A DNA stretch of 64,000 nucleotides from JBEKIK01 sp963838495 (GTDB lineage Bacteria > Planctomycetota > Planctomycetia > Pirellulales > Thermoguttaceae). The stretch's first letter is position 1, and every line of letters starts with the position of its first letter. The stretch is from assembly GCA_963838495.1 (NCBI GenBank), contig CAWIRC010000001.1:2852001-2916000 (forward strand), in the 5' to 3' direction. A program made the position numbers and the translations under genes. Below are positions 9,593-18,866 of the stretch, in pieces. The notes beneath the pieces were generated by a model, which saw only the letters and a program-made list of their open reading frames with translations, had not been told where the DNA came from and made no database searches.

Positions 9593-9972
9593 TTTTGCTT
9601 GCCCTCCAACTGGTCGATCATTTTTCGCAATTTGCGGATTTCTTCTTCGCCGATCGAACTGTCGCGGATCAGGTAGTGCAAGAGCGGAATGGTCTGGCCG
9701 TCGAACAAGCGGCCGACCAGGTCGCTTATGGTTTCGCGGATCACCTCGTCGGGCCGCACGCGGGGGCGATAGACCATGGCGCGGCCCTTGCGCTTGGCGC
9801 GGAGATAACCTTTCGCCTCCAAGCGGCGGAGGTAAGTCTGCACGGTGGTGAAATCGATGTTCCGCCGGGCCGTAAAGGCCTCGTACACTTCACGCACGGT
9901 GGCCTGGCCCAGTCGCCAGACGATCCGGGCGGTTTCCATTTCAGATTTTGAGAGGGGCGGCCTGCGCGCCAT
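9589..9972 (-). CDS. BlaI/MecI/CopY family transcriptional repressor
   Basis: Winged-helix repressor of 127 residues. The DNA-binding part includes ARIVWRLGQATVREVYEAF and TTVQTYLRRLEAKGYLRAKRKGRA, followed by a dimerisation helix region ending in LVGRLFDGQT and a basic tail. It is the first gene of a two-gene operon with the M56 peptidase. Twenty-four bases upstream of the start lie two TACA-N2-TGTA boxes, the recognition pattern of this family, so autoregulation is likely. Confidence 0.93.
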   Translation of the reverse strand: MARRPPLSKSEMETARIVWRLGQATVREVYEAFTARRNIDFTTVQTYLRRLEAKGYLRAKRKGRAMVYRPRVRPDEVIRETISDLVGRLFDGQTIPLLHYLIRDSSIGEEEIRKLRKMIDQLEGKQK

Positions 9973-9996
9973 GACCGATTCTCCTTGTTTTTATGG

Positions 9997-10033
9997 ACTA
10001 CAACTGTACGTGATTATTACGTACAATTGTAGT
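9997..10033. promoter_or_regulatory. double BlaI-type operator
   Basis: Two palindromic boxes TACAACTGTA (9999-10008) and TACAATTGTA (10022-10031), 23 bases centre to centre. They are embedded in a larger inverted repeat (9997-10011 against 10019-10033) with one mismatch and a 7-base spacer. It lies directly upstream of blaI. Confidence 0.85.
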
Positions 10034-10106
10034 TAAGTCAAGAGGAAAAAGAAAAATTTCGATCTAACTGAGGGTGCCCTGAAATTGCATGGCTTAAATC
10101 CTTGTT

Positions 10107-10158
10107 GGGATGACAGTTGTACTGTCGTCCCTGCACGGCGCGGCAGTACAACTGCCGC
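10107..10158. repeat. pair of adjacent hairpins
   Basis: Hairpin one has arms GGGATGACAGT / ACTGTCGTCCC (10107-10131). Hairpin two has arms GCGGCAGT / ACTGCCGC (10140-10158). The composite is bounded by TTGG and CCAA like the palindrome at 529-555. Nothing else is seen between 10034 and 10345. Confidence 0.6.
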
Positions 10159-10345
10159 ACCAACGAGAAAACCATTTTCAGGACGCCCTCATTTAACTGG
10201 CACTGAACAATGATCGCACCCCCCTCTGGCTTCACGCCCAGGGTATAAAATCTTTATTAATCGCACCGGTACACGGCTTCCCTGGTGGATTTATTTTGCC
10301 ATAATTAAGGTAGGTCAGGCATTTTGTTTTTCCGGTGAATATTAC

Positions 10346-10678
10346 ATGTCTAAAACACATTTTTTATTGCTTCTGTTGGCAATAGGCATTGCAGGCTGCG
10401 AAAAGGCGCAGTCAGCAAATCCGCCGCCGGACGCCGGCAAAGAACAACCTGCAAAAATTACAAAAGAGCAGCCGGAAAAACCTGTGTACGTAAAGCTGGG
10501 GAAGGAAACCGTGCCCAGCGTAGCCCGCACGGCGGACATGCCTGCCTATCACTGGCCGGACGATTTCAAACTACCCTTGGTGATTAATATCGAAACTCCC
10601 CAGGTGCCCGAGGAGATTCAAGGCCCTTCGCCGCCCATCGAGGAGGAGAAAAAAACCGTTGAACACGAGAAGCAATAG
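10346..10678 (+). CDS. small lipoprotein of unknown function
   Basis: Protein of 110 residues with a lipoprotein signal: a hydrophobic stretch FLLLLLAIGIAGC ending in the lipobox Cys at about residue 18. The mature chain is rich in Pro, Lys and Glu (EKPVYVKLGKE, PSPPIEEEKK) and is probably an extended periplasmic linker. The codon pattern and the signal make it credible despite the lack of a known family. It ends about 50 bases before the phosphoesterase gene and may be co-transcribed with it. Confidence 0.7.
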   Translation: MSKTHFLLLLLAIGIAGCEKAQSANPPPDAGKEQPAKITKEQPEKPVYVKLGKETVPSVARTADMPAYHWPDDFKLPLVINIETPQVPEEIQGPSPPIEEEKKTVEHEKQ

Positions 10679-10726
10679 CCGGCGTGGCGGAGCAGTTGGC
10701 GTCCATTGCAATGGAATGTGGAAGAC

Positions 10727-11437
10727 ATGGATAAATGTTATTTTGTCTCAGATCTGCATCTTTTTGCCAGCCGCTCCAAGGCCTGGAAGTATTTGGACGA
10801 GATGATCTCCTTGGCCGGGGGCCGCCGGGATTTCGTTCTCGGCGGCGACATCTTCGATTTCCGCTGGGCCCGCACCAAAAACCACCGGCAGACCGTGGAC
10901 AGAGCCGCCGCCTGGCTCACGAATTTAATCCGCCCATGCCTGGAGTGCCGTTTCCACTTCGTGCTGGGGAATCACGATTATCATCAAGCCCTGATCGATC
11001 GCCTGGTCGATATAGCCGGGAAATTGCCGAATTTCAATTGGTATCGATATTACGTGCGCCTGGGCAGCAGCGTTTTCTTGCACGGCGACGTGGCTGATCG
11101 CGAAAACCATACCGCCCAATCCCTGGCCGCAGAGCGCCAGGAGTGGCTCTACTCCCGGCGGCGCGGGCCGTTTTTAAGCAAACTATACGACGTGGTCGTG
11201 CTCACCCGATTGCACAAGCCGCTGCCGCATCTGGTTTATTCCAAACAAATCGTGGCGCGGCGGATTCTTTCCTATCTCGACGAGATCGGCCAAGGACCCC
11301 AGTCAGGCGTGTGCAACGTCTATTTCGGCCATACGCACAAACGCATGACAAACTATGCCTATGGCGGACTGGTCTTTCACTCCGGAGGCGCGCCGATAAA
11401 AGGCCTGAGATTCCGCATCCTTCAGGCGGTCACTTAA
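10727..11437 (+). CDS. calcineurin-like metallophosphoesterase, LpxH-like
   Basis: Two-metal phosphoesterase of 236 residues. The motifs appear in order: SDLHLF (D-x-H), GGDIFDF (GD), LGNHDYH (GNHD), a central HGD and the C-terminal GHTHKRM. The layout resembles UDP-2,3-diacylglucosamine hydrolases of lipid A synthesis, and the family also includes other phosphoesterases, so the substrate stays open. I chose ATG 10727 because GTGGAAG lies five bases upstream and translation goes straight into the first strand; an ATG at 10706 has no binding site. Confidence 0.85.
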   Translation: MDKCYFVSDLHLFASRSKAWKYLDEMISLAGGRRDFVLGGDIFDFRWARTKNHRQTVDRAAAWLTNLIRPCLECRFHFVLGNHDYHQALIDRLVDIAGKLPNFNWYRYYVRLGSSVFLHGDVADRENHTAQSLAAERQEWLYSRRRGPFLSKLYDVVVLTRLHKPLPHLVYSKQIVARRILSYLDEIGQGPQSGVCNVYFGHTHKRMTNYAYGGLVFHSGGAPIKGLRFRILQAVT

Positions 11438-11810
11438 CCAAAACTATACAGTAGGCGCACTCCGCGAGCCGTCTGTCCAAGGTCGAGCAAAGTCGAAAAC
11501 ACTTAAACGGCCCTCGGCGTGTGCCTGCTACAATGCCAACCGATCGCGATCCGTTGCCATAACTGCTTATATAATAATGAGTTGTGGTAGATTCACAGGC
11601 CCATGTCGGCCCCATATTCCAGAAAATAATGAGATAAGATCTATCTCGAATCTGTGTCCCTTTGCTTGCTTTACCCAGCTTGCCTAATTAAGATCAATAG
11701 TGTAGCCATCATATCCGAAGATGTTTTCCCACATATGGGTTTGATGGTCCTATTTGCGCTCCTGTCTGTGGTAATTCAATTGTTATAGCGGGAGCGCTTC
11801 GGAATATTAT

Positions 11811-11884
11811 GTAGTACGATTTTGAAAATCGCCCTACTTTGTGTATTTGGAGTGTATTTGGAGGACGATTTTAAAAATCGTCCT
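11811..11884. repeat. two related AT-centred palindromes
   Basis: A perfect palindrome AGGACGATTTT (11862-11872) / 11874-11884 with a one-base centre, and an imperfect copy of the same theme at 11811-11837 (TACGATTTT / AAAATCG). They lie upstream of the gene at 11918. The rest of the 11438-11917 gap shows no gene or clear RNA. Confidence 0.6.
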
Positions 11885-11917
11885 ACCTAGAACATTACGA
11901 AAACGGAGATCATACAC

Positions 11918-13354
11918 ATGCGTCGTCGGACTTTACATCGCCGGGCCGGCTTGATTTTGGCGGTGATTGCCGCGTTATCTTTCCTCCAGTCCCAGGCTTT
12001 TGCTCAGACGGGATCAAACACCAACACTAGTAGCACCGGCAGCTCCGGCACCAGCGGCACCACCAACAATTTTTTCAATCAATCAGGCGTTGTGATCGAT
12101 GCCGCCGGCGTATTAAGCACAAAGAGCTTTCCCGATCCCAGCGGCCAACTCACCCAGGAGCGGATTGCCGCCGCCAGAGCCGAGCTCGATCCAAAGCTGA
12201 CCGCTTACAGCAAGTTGCGGAAAATATCGCTTAATCGGCTGGAAGCGGCGATTCGCCAACATCAAGGCGTGCTTTCCGACGAGATGCGCTCGCTGGCGGG
12301 CCTGCAACGAATCCGCTACGTTTTTTATTATCCTGAAAGCAAAGACATCGTTATCGCCGGTCCGGCCGAAGGCTGGTTCACCAACGTATCCGGGCACGTT
12401 GTAGGCATAAGCACCGGCCGTCCGGTCGTCGAGTTGCAGGACCTTGTGGTGGGCTTGCGTTCCTTCCCGCCCACAGGGAAGAAAACCTCGTTTATAGGCT
12501 GTTCGATCGATCCCACGCCCGAAGGACTTGCCGCCATGCAGCAATTCCTCCGCTCCACGGGTTCGGTGCTCGATCCCCGGCAAACCTCCGCGGCCTCCAT
12601 TATCCATGGACTTAAAACCAGCCTGGGAATGCACAACATCAGCGTCAACGGCGTTTCGCCCAAAACCCACTTCGCCCAGGTAATGGTTGAAGCCGACTAT
12701 CGCATGAAGCTGATCGGCATCGGTTTGGAAAAGCCGCCCGTGAGACTGGTCAGTTACGTGGACCGGGCCAGTGCCGGCGACATCAGCCGCAACGCCTTGC
12801 AGCGCTGGTTTTTCACCCCCGACTACCAGTGCGTGCGGGTAAGCGACGACAACCTGGCCATGGAACTGGTGGGCGACGGCGTGAAACTGGTGGGCGAAAA
12901 CGAACTGATCTCCTCAGCCGGCCAGCGCCAGGTGGGCGGCGGTGTAAACAAGGCCAGCCAGGCGTTCGTCAACAATTTCACTAAAATCTATCCGGAGCTG
13001 GCCGAGCGGGCGATAGTTTACGCCGACCTGCGGAACGTCATCGACATCGCCATTGCCGCGGCCTTCATCCAAAAACAGGATTATTACGCCAAGGCCGGCT
13101 GGTCAATGCCATTCTTTAGCGATGAAAACTCTCTGGCGGTGGAAACCTACGATATACCCAAGACCGTGGAAAGCACGGTAAACGCCGTTTTCAAAAACGG
13201 CCGCCTGCTGACGCCCATCGGCGGCGGCGTGCACATCGAACCCACCAAGGCCCTGGAATCGGATAAACTCCTAAGCGACGAAAAAGGCAACGTCGCCAAA
13301 CTCCGCCAGGAAATCAACATCAACCTGCCCAAAGGCCAGTGGTGGTGGGATTGA
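11918..13354 (+). CDS. secreted DUF1598-like protein
   Basis: Protein of 478 residues with a signal peptide (basic start, LILAVIAALSFLQSQAFAQ, cleavage near residue 30) and a Ser/Thr/Gly/Asn-rich linker. It then has a large domain containing RIRYVFYYPESKDIVIAGPAEGW (interrupted here), RSTGSVLDPRQTS and a C-terminal KTVESTVNAVFKNGRLLTP. This matches my recollection of DUF1598, a family known mainly from planctomycetes. The function is unknown and the likely location is periplasmic. The ATG 11918 follows a GGAG. It stands alone between two intergenic regions. Confidence 0.75.
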   Translation: MRRRTLHRRAGLILAVIAALSFLQSQAFAQTGSNTNTSSTGSSGTSGTTNNFFNQSGVVIDAAGVLSTKSFPDPSGQLTQERIAAARAELDPKLTAYSKLRKISLNRLEAAIRQHQGVLSDEMRSLAGLQRIRYVFYYPESKDIVIAGPAEGWFTNVSGHVVGISTGRPVVELQDLVVGLRSFPPTGKKTSFIGCSIDPTPEGLAAMQQFLRSTGSVLDPRQTSAASIIHGLKTSLGMHNISVNGVSPKTHFAQVMVEADYRMKLIGIGLEKPPVRLVSYVDRASAGDISRNALQRWFFTPDYQCVRVSDDNLAMELVGDGVKLVGENELISSAGQRQVGGGVNKASQAFVNNFTKIYPELAERAIVYADLRNVIDIAIAAAFIQKQDYYAKAGWSMPFFSDENSLAVETYDIPKTVESTVNAVFKNGRLLTPIGGGVHIEPTKALESDKLLSDEKGNVAKLRQEININLPKGQWWWD

Positions 13355-13700
13355 AAGACACCTCCCTTCCCGGATTTTTTAGGCTCAGCAAGGAATATCA
13401 CTAGCCGGCGGTCAACGGCCGCCGGAACAGCGTAGGAATTATCTCTAGCGGCTATTAGTCGTCGATTATTAAATGCACTATGGTTTCCAAACCTCCAAAA
13501 AATCCCCTTGCCGGGCATTTCCGGCGGGCAGTGGGCCGCAATCCCGCCGAAAATTCTCATCCTAGCGTCCGGATAACCCTTTACCCCGCCATTTTTTCTA
13601 AAAAATGCTATAGTTGATAATCTAACGGCTATCCAATAAAATATGTCGATATAAAAGGTGGTAAGCCGAATCGTCCTTTATATAAGCCGGAGACAAGCCC

Positions 13701-14393
13701 ATGGATATAACGGTGTTATATGTCGAAATTTACGTTTCATTCCTGCTGGCGGTCATAGTTTACGTGCTGACGGAGTTGTTCAAGGTCGAGAAGGAACAAT
13801 CCGGAGCAGCGCCGGCGGAGCCCCCCCAGCCGATCGCCTTTCCCCGCTTTGCCGTATGGCTGATCGCCGTGGGGATGTTTTTAGTGATAGCGGGCTGGCT
13901 GACGTCGTTTCCCGTCAACGAGGCGGCGAAGAAAATCGTGGCCAATAGATACGAAGCGGAGAAAAAAGCCGCCGCGGCTGGCGCTGAAGCGGAGCAAAAA
14001 ACACCCGAGTCCAACGACGAGCAGGCGAAAGCCATCGCCGCTAGCGAAACAACGGTGACCAACATAGCCAAGTGGCTCTTCTACCCCGGAACGGTGCTTG
14101 TTGCCATTAGTCTTTTAGTTTTCGGTTGGGCAGCGGCGGTTCACACCCGGCCGGCCGCGTGGTTCAAGACGGCCGGAATCGTTGCCATCGCGGTGGGCAT
14201 AGTGGCGTTCTGCGCAAGCGCGGCCATCGGATGCATCGAAAAATCGATACACTCCTGGACCACTCCCGTTCCGGAAGTGGTTTTAGTAACCGGGCTCTTG
14301 AGTCCATTCTTCTTCGTCGGTGTTCCGCTGGGGATATATTGGCTAACCCGCGGCAAACAAACGCCTGCACCCAAGACGGGCAAGCGCAAATAG
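13701..14393 (+). CDS. integral membrane protein of unknown function
   Basis: Protein of 230 residues with about five predicted membrane segments: residues 5-25 (VEIYVSFLLAVIVYVLT), 50-70 (FAVWLIAVGMFLVIAGWL), 128-148, 155-175 and 195-212. A charged Ala/Glu/Lys-rich loop (about residues 85-115, EAEKKAAAAGAEAEQK) separates the first pair from the rest and may form a coiled coil. I recognise no family. The start at 13701 has a weak GGAG upstream. Confidence 0.7.
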   Translation: MDITVLYVEIYVSFLLAVIVYVLTELFKVEKEQSGAAPAEPPQPIAFPRFAVWLIAVGMFLVIAGWLTSFPVNEAAKKIVANRYEAEKKAAAAGAEAEQKTPESNDEQAKAIAASETTVTNIAKWLFYPGTVLVAISLLVFGWAAAVHTRPAAWFKTAGIVAIAVGIVAFCASAAIGCIEKSIHSWTTPVPEVVLVTGLLSPFFFVGVPLGIYWLTRGKQTPAPKTGKRK

Positions 14394-14600
14394 AACCAAT
14401 ATATATAATTTGGGAAATTTGCGGGGCAATCTCTTCTCCAAATCGGTCTGGCTTTAAAACCGTTTTGCCGATAAAAATATCGCCTGCCGGAGACCGGGGG
14501 CCGGAGGTTCATGGGTGGGTAAACAAAACCACTTATAATTGATTACTGAGATTGTCCGGGGATTGGTATTGTAGATCCTGGGTAATTCAACCGCTCCCTG

Positions 14601-14616
14601 ACCATGCAAGCATGGT
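14601..14616. repeat. 16-base perfect palindrome
   Basis: ACCATGC and its complement flank AA. It lies in the gap 14394-14723, which holds no gene. Confidence 0.5.
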
Positions 14617-14681
14617 GCCCGGTCGCGGCTAAACAGAATGAAAAATGCTTAAAAATACATGTTTGAATTCCCGGACACCCT

Positions 14682-14723
14682 AACTGAGTACTGATAACTG
14701 AAAACTGATTACCGACAACTTTC
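14682..14723. repeat. heptamer tandem array, unit AACTGAT
   Basis: Six 7-base units (AACTGAG, TACTGAT and variants) abut the start codon of the PAP2 gene at 14724, so the array forms its immediate 5' leader. Confidence 0.65.
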
Positions 14724-15560
14724 ATGGCGCTTGGAACCTGCAAAATTCCCGACGATCAACAAAATTCCGACGTGCCGGCGGCCACGGCTCGACCGGCGGA
14801 CGGAATTAATAGGGTGTTGAGTTCTCTGGGCGGAGCGTGCAAGAACGCCATCAAGACCCCGGCCGTGTGGATTCCGCTTTTGCTTTTGATTTCGGCGACG
14901 GTGATTTTCTGGATTACCGACGTGGATTTGCGGCTTTCCCGGCAGTTTTATGCAAGCGGCGGCTCATCTTTGGAATCTAACTCGCATTGGCCCCTGAGAG
15001 ACGCGGAACCCTGGAAATCGCTGTACGACCTGGGCGTTTATCCGGCCTTGATTTTGGGGGCGGGCGGATTGCTGGTTGTTGTAATCGGCCTCATTTGGCC
15101 GAAACTAAGACCCTGGCGCAACGCCGGCTTGTTCTTTGCCCTGATGCTCGCCCTTGGACCGGGTTTGCTGATAAACGGCATATTTAAACCACACTGGGGC
15201 CGGCCGCGACCCAACGACACGATTCCCTTCCGCGGCCACGAGCCGTACCTGCCCGTGGGAGATATAGGCATCGGCAGCGACGGGGCCTCGTTTCCCTCGG
15301 GCCATGCCTCGATGGGTTTTTACCTGATGGCCCCGGCATTCGTGCTCTATCGCAGGCATCGCCGGGCGGCCATGGCGTTTTTCGCCCTTGGCCTGGCGGG
15401 CGGGACGATCATGGGCCTGGCCCGCATCGTAGCCGGCTCGCATTTTGCCAGCGACGTGGTGTGGTCGGCGGGGATTGTTTATTTCACCGGCCTGGCCCTG
15501 GCGGCGGTCTTTCGCTTTGGGGCAAACAAAGCACTCGAACAGGATTCAATTGCAAATTGA
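14724..15560 (+). CDS. PAP2-family phosphatase
   Basis: Membrane phosphatase of 278 residues acting on lipid phosphates or undecaprenyl pyrophosphate. The three family signatures are present: KPHWGRPRP, SFPSGHAS with the catalytic-site His, and ARIVAGSHFASDV with the nucleophile His and its Asp partner. Five or six hydrophobic helices surround them, beginning at about residue 45 (AVWIPLLLLISATVIFWI). The N-terminal 40 residues are polar and cytoplasmic. No ribosome binding site stands out because a heptamer array lies directly upstream of the ATG. The exact substrate is not determinable. Confidence 0.9.
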   Translation: MALGTCKIPDDQQNSDVPAATARPADGINRVLSSLGGACKNAIKTPAVWIPLLLLISATVIFWITDVDLRLSRQFYASGGSSLESNSHWPLRDAEPWKSLYDLGVYPALILGAGGLLVVVIGLIWPKLRPWRNAGLFFALMLALGPGLLINGIFKPHWGRPRPNDTIPFRGHEPYLPVGDIGIGSDGASFPSGHASMGFYLMAPAFVLYRRHRRAAMAFFALGLAGGTIMGLARIVAGSHFASDVVWSAGIVYFTGLALAAVFRFGANKALEQDSIAN

Positions 15561-15684
15561 ACAAATCTATTCTATTGGATCTCGCACTGACAATGGGACT
15601 TTGCCCTACTTATTCCGCCGAATGCAAGCAACAGGGGTAAACGGCTGCTTCCATATCCATGCGAGTATCAAAAAAACGCCTGTC

Positions 15685-15726
15685 CAATTTCAAATTTGCA
15701 ATTTGCATTTTGCAATTTGCAATAAA
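15685..15726. repeat. heptamer tandem array, unit CAATTTG
   Basis: Six 7-base units (CAATTTC, AAATTTG, CAATTTG and variants) just downstream of the minus-strand gene that ends at 15754. Related arrays occur at 57287 and 62193. Confidence 0.7.
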
Positions 15727-15753
15727 CCCGGACGACCGTCAATGCCGGTTTAA

Positions 15754-17397
15754 TCATTGGCCCATAGGTGGTTGTAATCCGCCCAGGGCTTTAAAGATTC
15801 CTTCTTCCAATTCGAACCTGACGCGGGCGCCGTTTGCAATGGGCGTTGTTGTTATGATCAAGCGATCCTTGCCGCCGGATTGTTCCAAGCTGCCCGCCAT
15901 TTTGTCGGCCATGCCCTTGACCATATCGTCGTCGGCGACGGCGGAGACGAACTTGGCGATCTTCAGGCCCGACACTACGACTTCGGAGGCCGGGATTTCC
16001 TTTCCCGCCTCGCTTTGCGACTTGTCGATGACATCTTTGAGCGTTTTCGCGGCGTCGCGTCCGGCGGCGATAAACACCTTTGTATCGCCTATGCCCAGAA
16101 CAACTTCGATGGTATCGCCCAGCAGTGTGGACAACTTCGGATTCGGGGTGTCCGGGGTAGGCATGGAAAAGGTATGGAAGCGGACGTCTTTATAGGTTTC
16201 GGCGTTGAGTTTAAACAATTTTGCGGCCTCGGGCTCGTTTTTCTCGGCCTCGGCCAGGAGTTTCTTGAGGACGTCCTCCAGTTTAGATCCGTCGGCCACG
16301 ATGCTGCCTGCGGCCAGGGTCACGGCATTGGGCTCCAAAACCAGGGCCAGGCCGTAATCGGTCTTTTTCATCTCCAGGGTTTTCACCGCCACGTCGAAAA
16401 GTTGGTTGAGCACGTCCGCGGCCAAATCGAGCTGTTCCTTGGAAAGGTCTTGATCCTTGAGTTTGTCCTGGGTCGAGGCATGGACAATATCCAGGGATTT
16501 TTTGACGCGGGCGACGTCATCGTCGGTCAAAGAAGAGACGACATTGAAGGTAACCGCTGCGCCCGGGATTTTAAGCCCGGCAAAATCGGTCTTGCCCGGC
16601 TTGGTGGCCGCCAGTTGCGCGGCCAAATTGGTCTCCGGTTTGGCGGTCAGTTCCAGGTCCAGGTAGGAACCGTTTGTCTGCCGATCGAGGGTCAGGCCCA
16701 GCATCACCTCGTCCAATTCCTTGGACCACCTATCCATTTGCTCGACGTTCTGCTGCACCATTTCCGGGGGCTGGTTCGAGACTTGGGCAACCATTGGCAA
16801 AAGAGCCAGGACCTTTTGCTTCAGCGAATCGGGCACGTTTTTCATCGACGCCCGCACGGCCAACAGATATCTTTTGGGCAAATCGCCCAGCAAACTTGGC
16901 GGATCGTCGGACACGGAAGCAAAAGCCTCTTTTGCCGAGGCTACATAGGTCCATTTGCCCTTTTGTGTCACAAACGCAGTGGCCGGACCCACCGATATCT
17001 CGTATACGCCGTCTTCAGCCTTTGGGGCTTCGCCGGTGGCGGGATTCTTCATCAATTCCATAAACGGCGCCAAGTCGCTAATGGGTAAAAAACCATAGCC
17101 GGTGAACTCTTCGCTTCCGTCGTTGAGGATAACCGCGCCGCACGGTTGTTCTTGATCCAGCCCGGCCAGGCCTTTGCCTTGGGTCGCCATTGCCAGCATG
17201 CCTTCCATCATCGGGGCCAGTTGGGGTTGGCCGGCTACTTTGCCTAAGGCCTCTATGTCGGCCTTCAACTCGCCATATCCCGAGAATGACACAGTCACTA
17301 CCGGTTTTAATTCAGCGGCGGCACTGAAGGGCAAAGCCATGCCCAGAATGCCTGCTGCCAGGACGGCATTCATCAATGGATACAGAATCTTCTTCAC
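15754..17397 (-). CDS. large secreted protein of unknown function
   Basis: Protein of 547 residues with a clear signal peptide (residues 1-28, LMNAVLAAGILGMALPFSAAA). The mature part has alternating beta and helical segments, for example PVVTVSFSGYGELKADIEAL and TYVASAKEAFASVSDDPPSLL, in what looks like two repeated halves. The second half has VTLAAGSIVADGSKLEDVLKKLL. No cysteine pattern or catalytic motif is evident. I have seen such proteins only as planctomycete hypotheticals and give no function. It is monocistronic, transcribed away from the heptamer array at 15685. Confidence 0.8.
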   Translation of the reverse strand: MKKILYPLMNAVLAAGILGMALPFSAAAELKPVVTVSFSGYGELKADIEALGKVAGQPQLAPMMEGMLAMATQGKGLAGLDQEQPCGAVILNDGSEEFTGYGFLPISDLAPFMELMKNPATGEAPKAEDGVYEISVGPATAFVTQKGKWTYVASAKEAFASVSDDPPSLLGDLPKRYLLAVRASMKNVPDSLKQKVLALLPMVAQVSNQPPEMVQQNVEQMDRWSKELDEVMLGLTLDRQTNGSYLDLELTAKPETNLAAQLAATKPGKTDFAGLKIPGAAVTFNVVSSLTDDDVARVKKSLDIVHASTQDKLKDQDLSKEQLDLAADVLNQLFDVAVKTLEMKKTDYGLALVLEPNAVTLAAGSIVADGSKLEDVLKKLLAEAEKNEPEAAKLFKLNAETYKDVRFHTFSMPTPDTPNPKLSTLLGDTIEVVLGIGDTKVFIAAGRDAAKTLKDVIDKSQSEAGKEIPASEVVVSGLKIAKFVSAVADDDMVKGMADKMAGSLEQSGGKDRLIITTTPIANGARVRFELEEGIFKALGGLQPPMGQ

Positions 17398-17463
17398 GGC
17401 GTTTCTCCTTTAGATCACTAAGTTTTAGCCCACTATGTTGTAACAGCGGCTTAATTGCTCATG

Positions 17464-17492
17464 TTGGGGCGGCAGTTAAACTGCCGTCCCAA
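17464..17492. repeat. palindrome related to the one at 529
   Basis: Arms TTGGGGCGGCAGTT and AACTGCCGTCCCAA, one mismatch, same sequence as 529-555. It lies upstream of the gene starting at 17397. The remaining gap to 17765 holds no supported gene. Confidence 0.65.
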
Positions 17493-17765
17493 CGTAGAGG
17501 ACATCTTAGATAGGTTTCTGTGTATTAAAATAATTACATTTGCGGGAGTGAGTAAGTTTACGTTAAAAAATCCCCGTATGTCAGTCTATAATTCGGGGCT
17601 AATTCTAGATTCTTGGCATTGAAAAAGGAAGGAAATAACATCAAGCGGGATGAATTTAACACCCAAGAGGGGCGGACGCGAGTTTTCTTACACCCCTTTG
17701 GTGTGGAAGGGTGGGCCTGCGCTGAATTTCCCCGCCCAAATTGAAATAAACTGCCCACACAATTA

Positions 17766-17987
17766 TTAACGCTCGCGGAAGGTGATTCGGCCTTTACTCA
17801 AATCATAAGGGGACAGTTCTACCCGGACCCGATCGCCGGGCACAATGCGGATGAAGTTTTTTCGCATCCGTCCGGCCACGTGGGCGATTACGGTGTGACC
17901 GCTCTCCAATTGCACCCGAAACCGCGTATTGGCCAGCGCTTCGGTCACGGTGCCCTCGACTTCAATGGCTTCCTCTTTTTTGACCAT
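17766..17987 (-). CDS. infA: translation initiation factor IF-1
   Basis: Single S1/OB-fold protein of 73 residues, the standard length, that binds the ribosomal A site during initiation. Key features are EGTVTEALANTRFRVQLESGH, AHVAGRMRKNFIRI and PGDRVRVELSPYDLSKGRI, all close to bacterial IF-1. It is a lone gene here, not part of the usual secY-infA-rpmJ cluster, as often happens outside the classical ribosomal operon. Confidence 0.97.
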   Translation of the reverse strand: MVKKEEAIEVEGTVTEALANTRFRVQLESGHTVIAHVAGRMRKNFIRIVPGDRVRVELSPYDLSKGRITFRER

Positions 17988-18239
17988 ACGCTATTCCCCG
18001 AAATGATCCTGTGTCTGATGCCCACCCCTCCATCTTACCATTTTCGCGGTTTGCGCCTAGTCCAGGGGGAAGGAAATAATTAGGGTTCAGGGTTCTGGAA
18101 AGAGTATCTGTCAGCGACCTTGAGAAGCTGCAAAATTAAGAATTGCCTCAAAAAGAGTTCTTTTCAATCAATTATGATAATATTTAACCATAATCATGGT
18201 AATTTGCAAATGATTTCTATACTTTCAAAACACACAAAT

Positions 18240-18581
18240 CTATGAAACCAACAAGTTAGCCAGTCTTTTGCGTAATCGCGATAATCGTTCGGAATTAATG
18301 CGTCCGATTACACCCGAGATTTCGCTACTGTCGGCTGCATAAAGATAACTGAGTCTTATGGCGGAGGCTCGATGTATTCCCGACGAAGAGAAATCAGTGT
18401 CGTTTGGGCTCAATAATTCGTCCCAGTCGTATTGCAGGCTTTGCAATTGTGTGCTGATACCGCAGATGAGAACATTCTGATATGTACCCGGCAAGATTGT
18501 AAGCACCAAGGCTGGGCGAAGTTTGGGAGGACCGCCGGCAGCCTGTGGTAAACGTATCAATACCACGTCGCCGGGCTTCAT
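18240..18581 (-). CDS. PemK/MazF-family toxin
   Basis: Probable endoribonuclease toxin of 113 residues. It opens with GDVVLIRLPQ and KLRPALVL, the typical first strands of the MazF fold, and contains the later motif RLSYLYAADSSEISGVIGRI matching the family's last strands and helix. The start overlaps the antitoxin stop by four bases, the normal arrangement of a translationally coupled toxin-antitoxin operon. Confidence 0.88.
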   Translation of the reverse strand: MKPGDVVLIRLPQAAGGPPKLRPALVLTILPGTYQNVLICGISTQLQSLQYDWDELLSPNDTDFSSSGIHRASAIRLSYLYAADSSEISGVIGRINSERLSRLRKRLANLLVS

Positions 18582-18784
18582 CTATTAAGCTCCGGTTTAA
18601 TATCATCTTCGGTGTATTCCGGGTCGTCACTTCCATAGGCCTTGGCCAATTGTGAACGGCCGAATTGCCGCCAGGCCTCGCTCTCGCCTTGAGCACTTAA
18701 AAACCTGGCAAATTCGACTACCTCGCCCAAACGGTTTTCGGGCAGTTCCACTAGAATCTGTTCCAAGGCTTCTTTTGTGGTCAT
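18578..18784 (-). CDS. antitoxin, DUF2281-like
   Basis: Short acidic protein of 68 residues preceding the MazF-like toxin. It has KEALEQILVELPENRLGEVVEFARFL, the helical N-terminus common to DUF2281-like antitoxins, and an unstructured acidic tail (DDPEYTEDDIKPEL) that would wrap the toxin. It has no obvious DNA-binding ribbon. Its function is inferred from position and size. Confidence 0.8.
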   Translation of the reverse strand: MTTKEALEQILVELPENRLGEVVEFARFLSAQGESEAWRQFGRSQLAKAYGSDDPEYTEDDIKPELNR

Positions 18785-18866
18785 AATAAATACTCCGAAA
18801 ACTCATGCATGCAATTTACTTGATTCTATTATATTATATTGCCATGAGACGAACAATCTAACCAAT

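Noticed and set aside
10038..10235. 65-residue protein in the blaI-lipoprotein gap
   Set aside because: The frame simply crosses two hairpins and has no recognisable start signal.
17558..17758. 66-residue protein downstream of infA
   Set aside because: No binding site, no family resemblance and composition of intergenic DNA.
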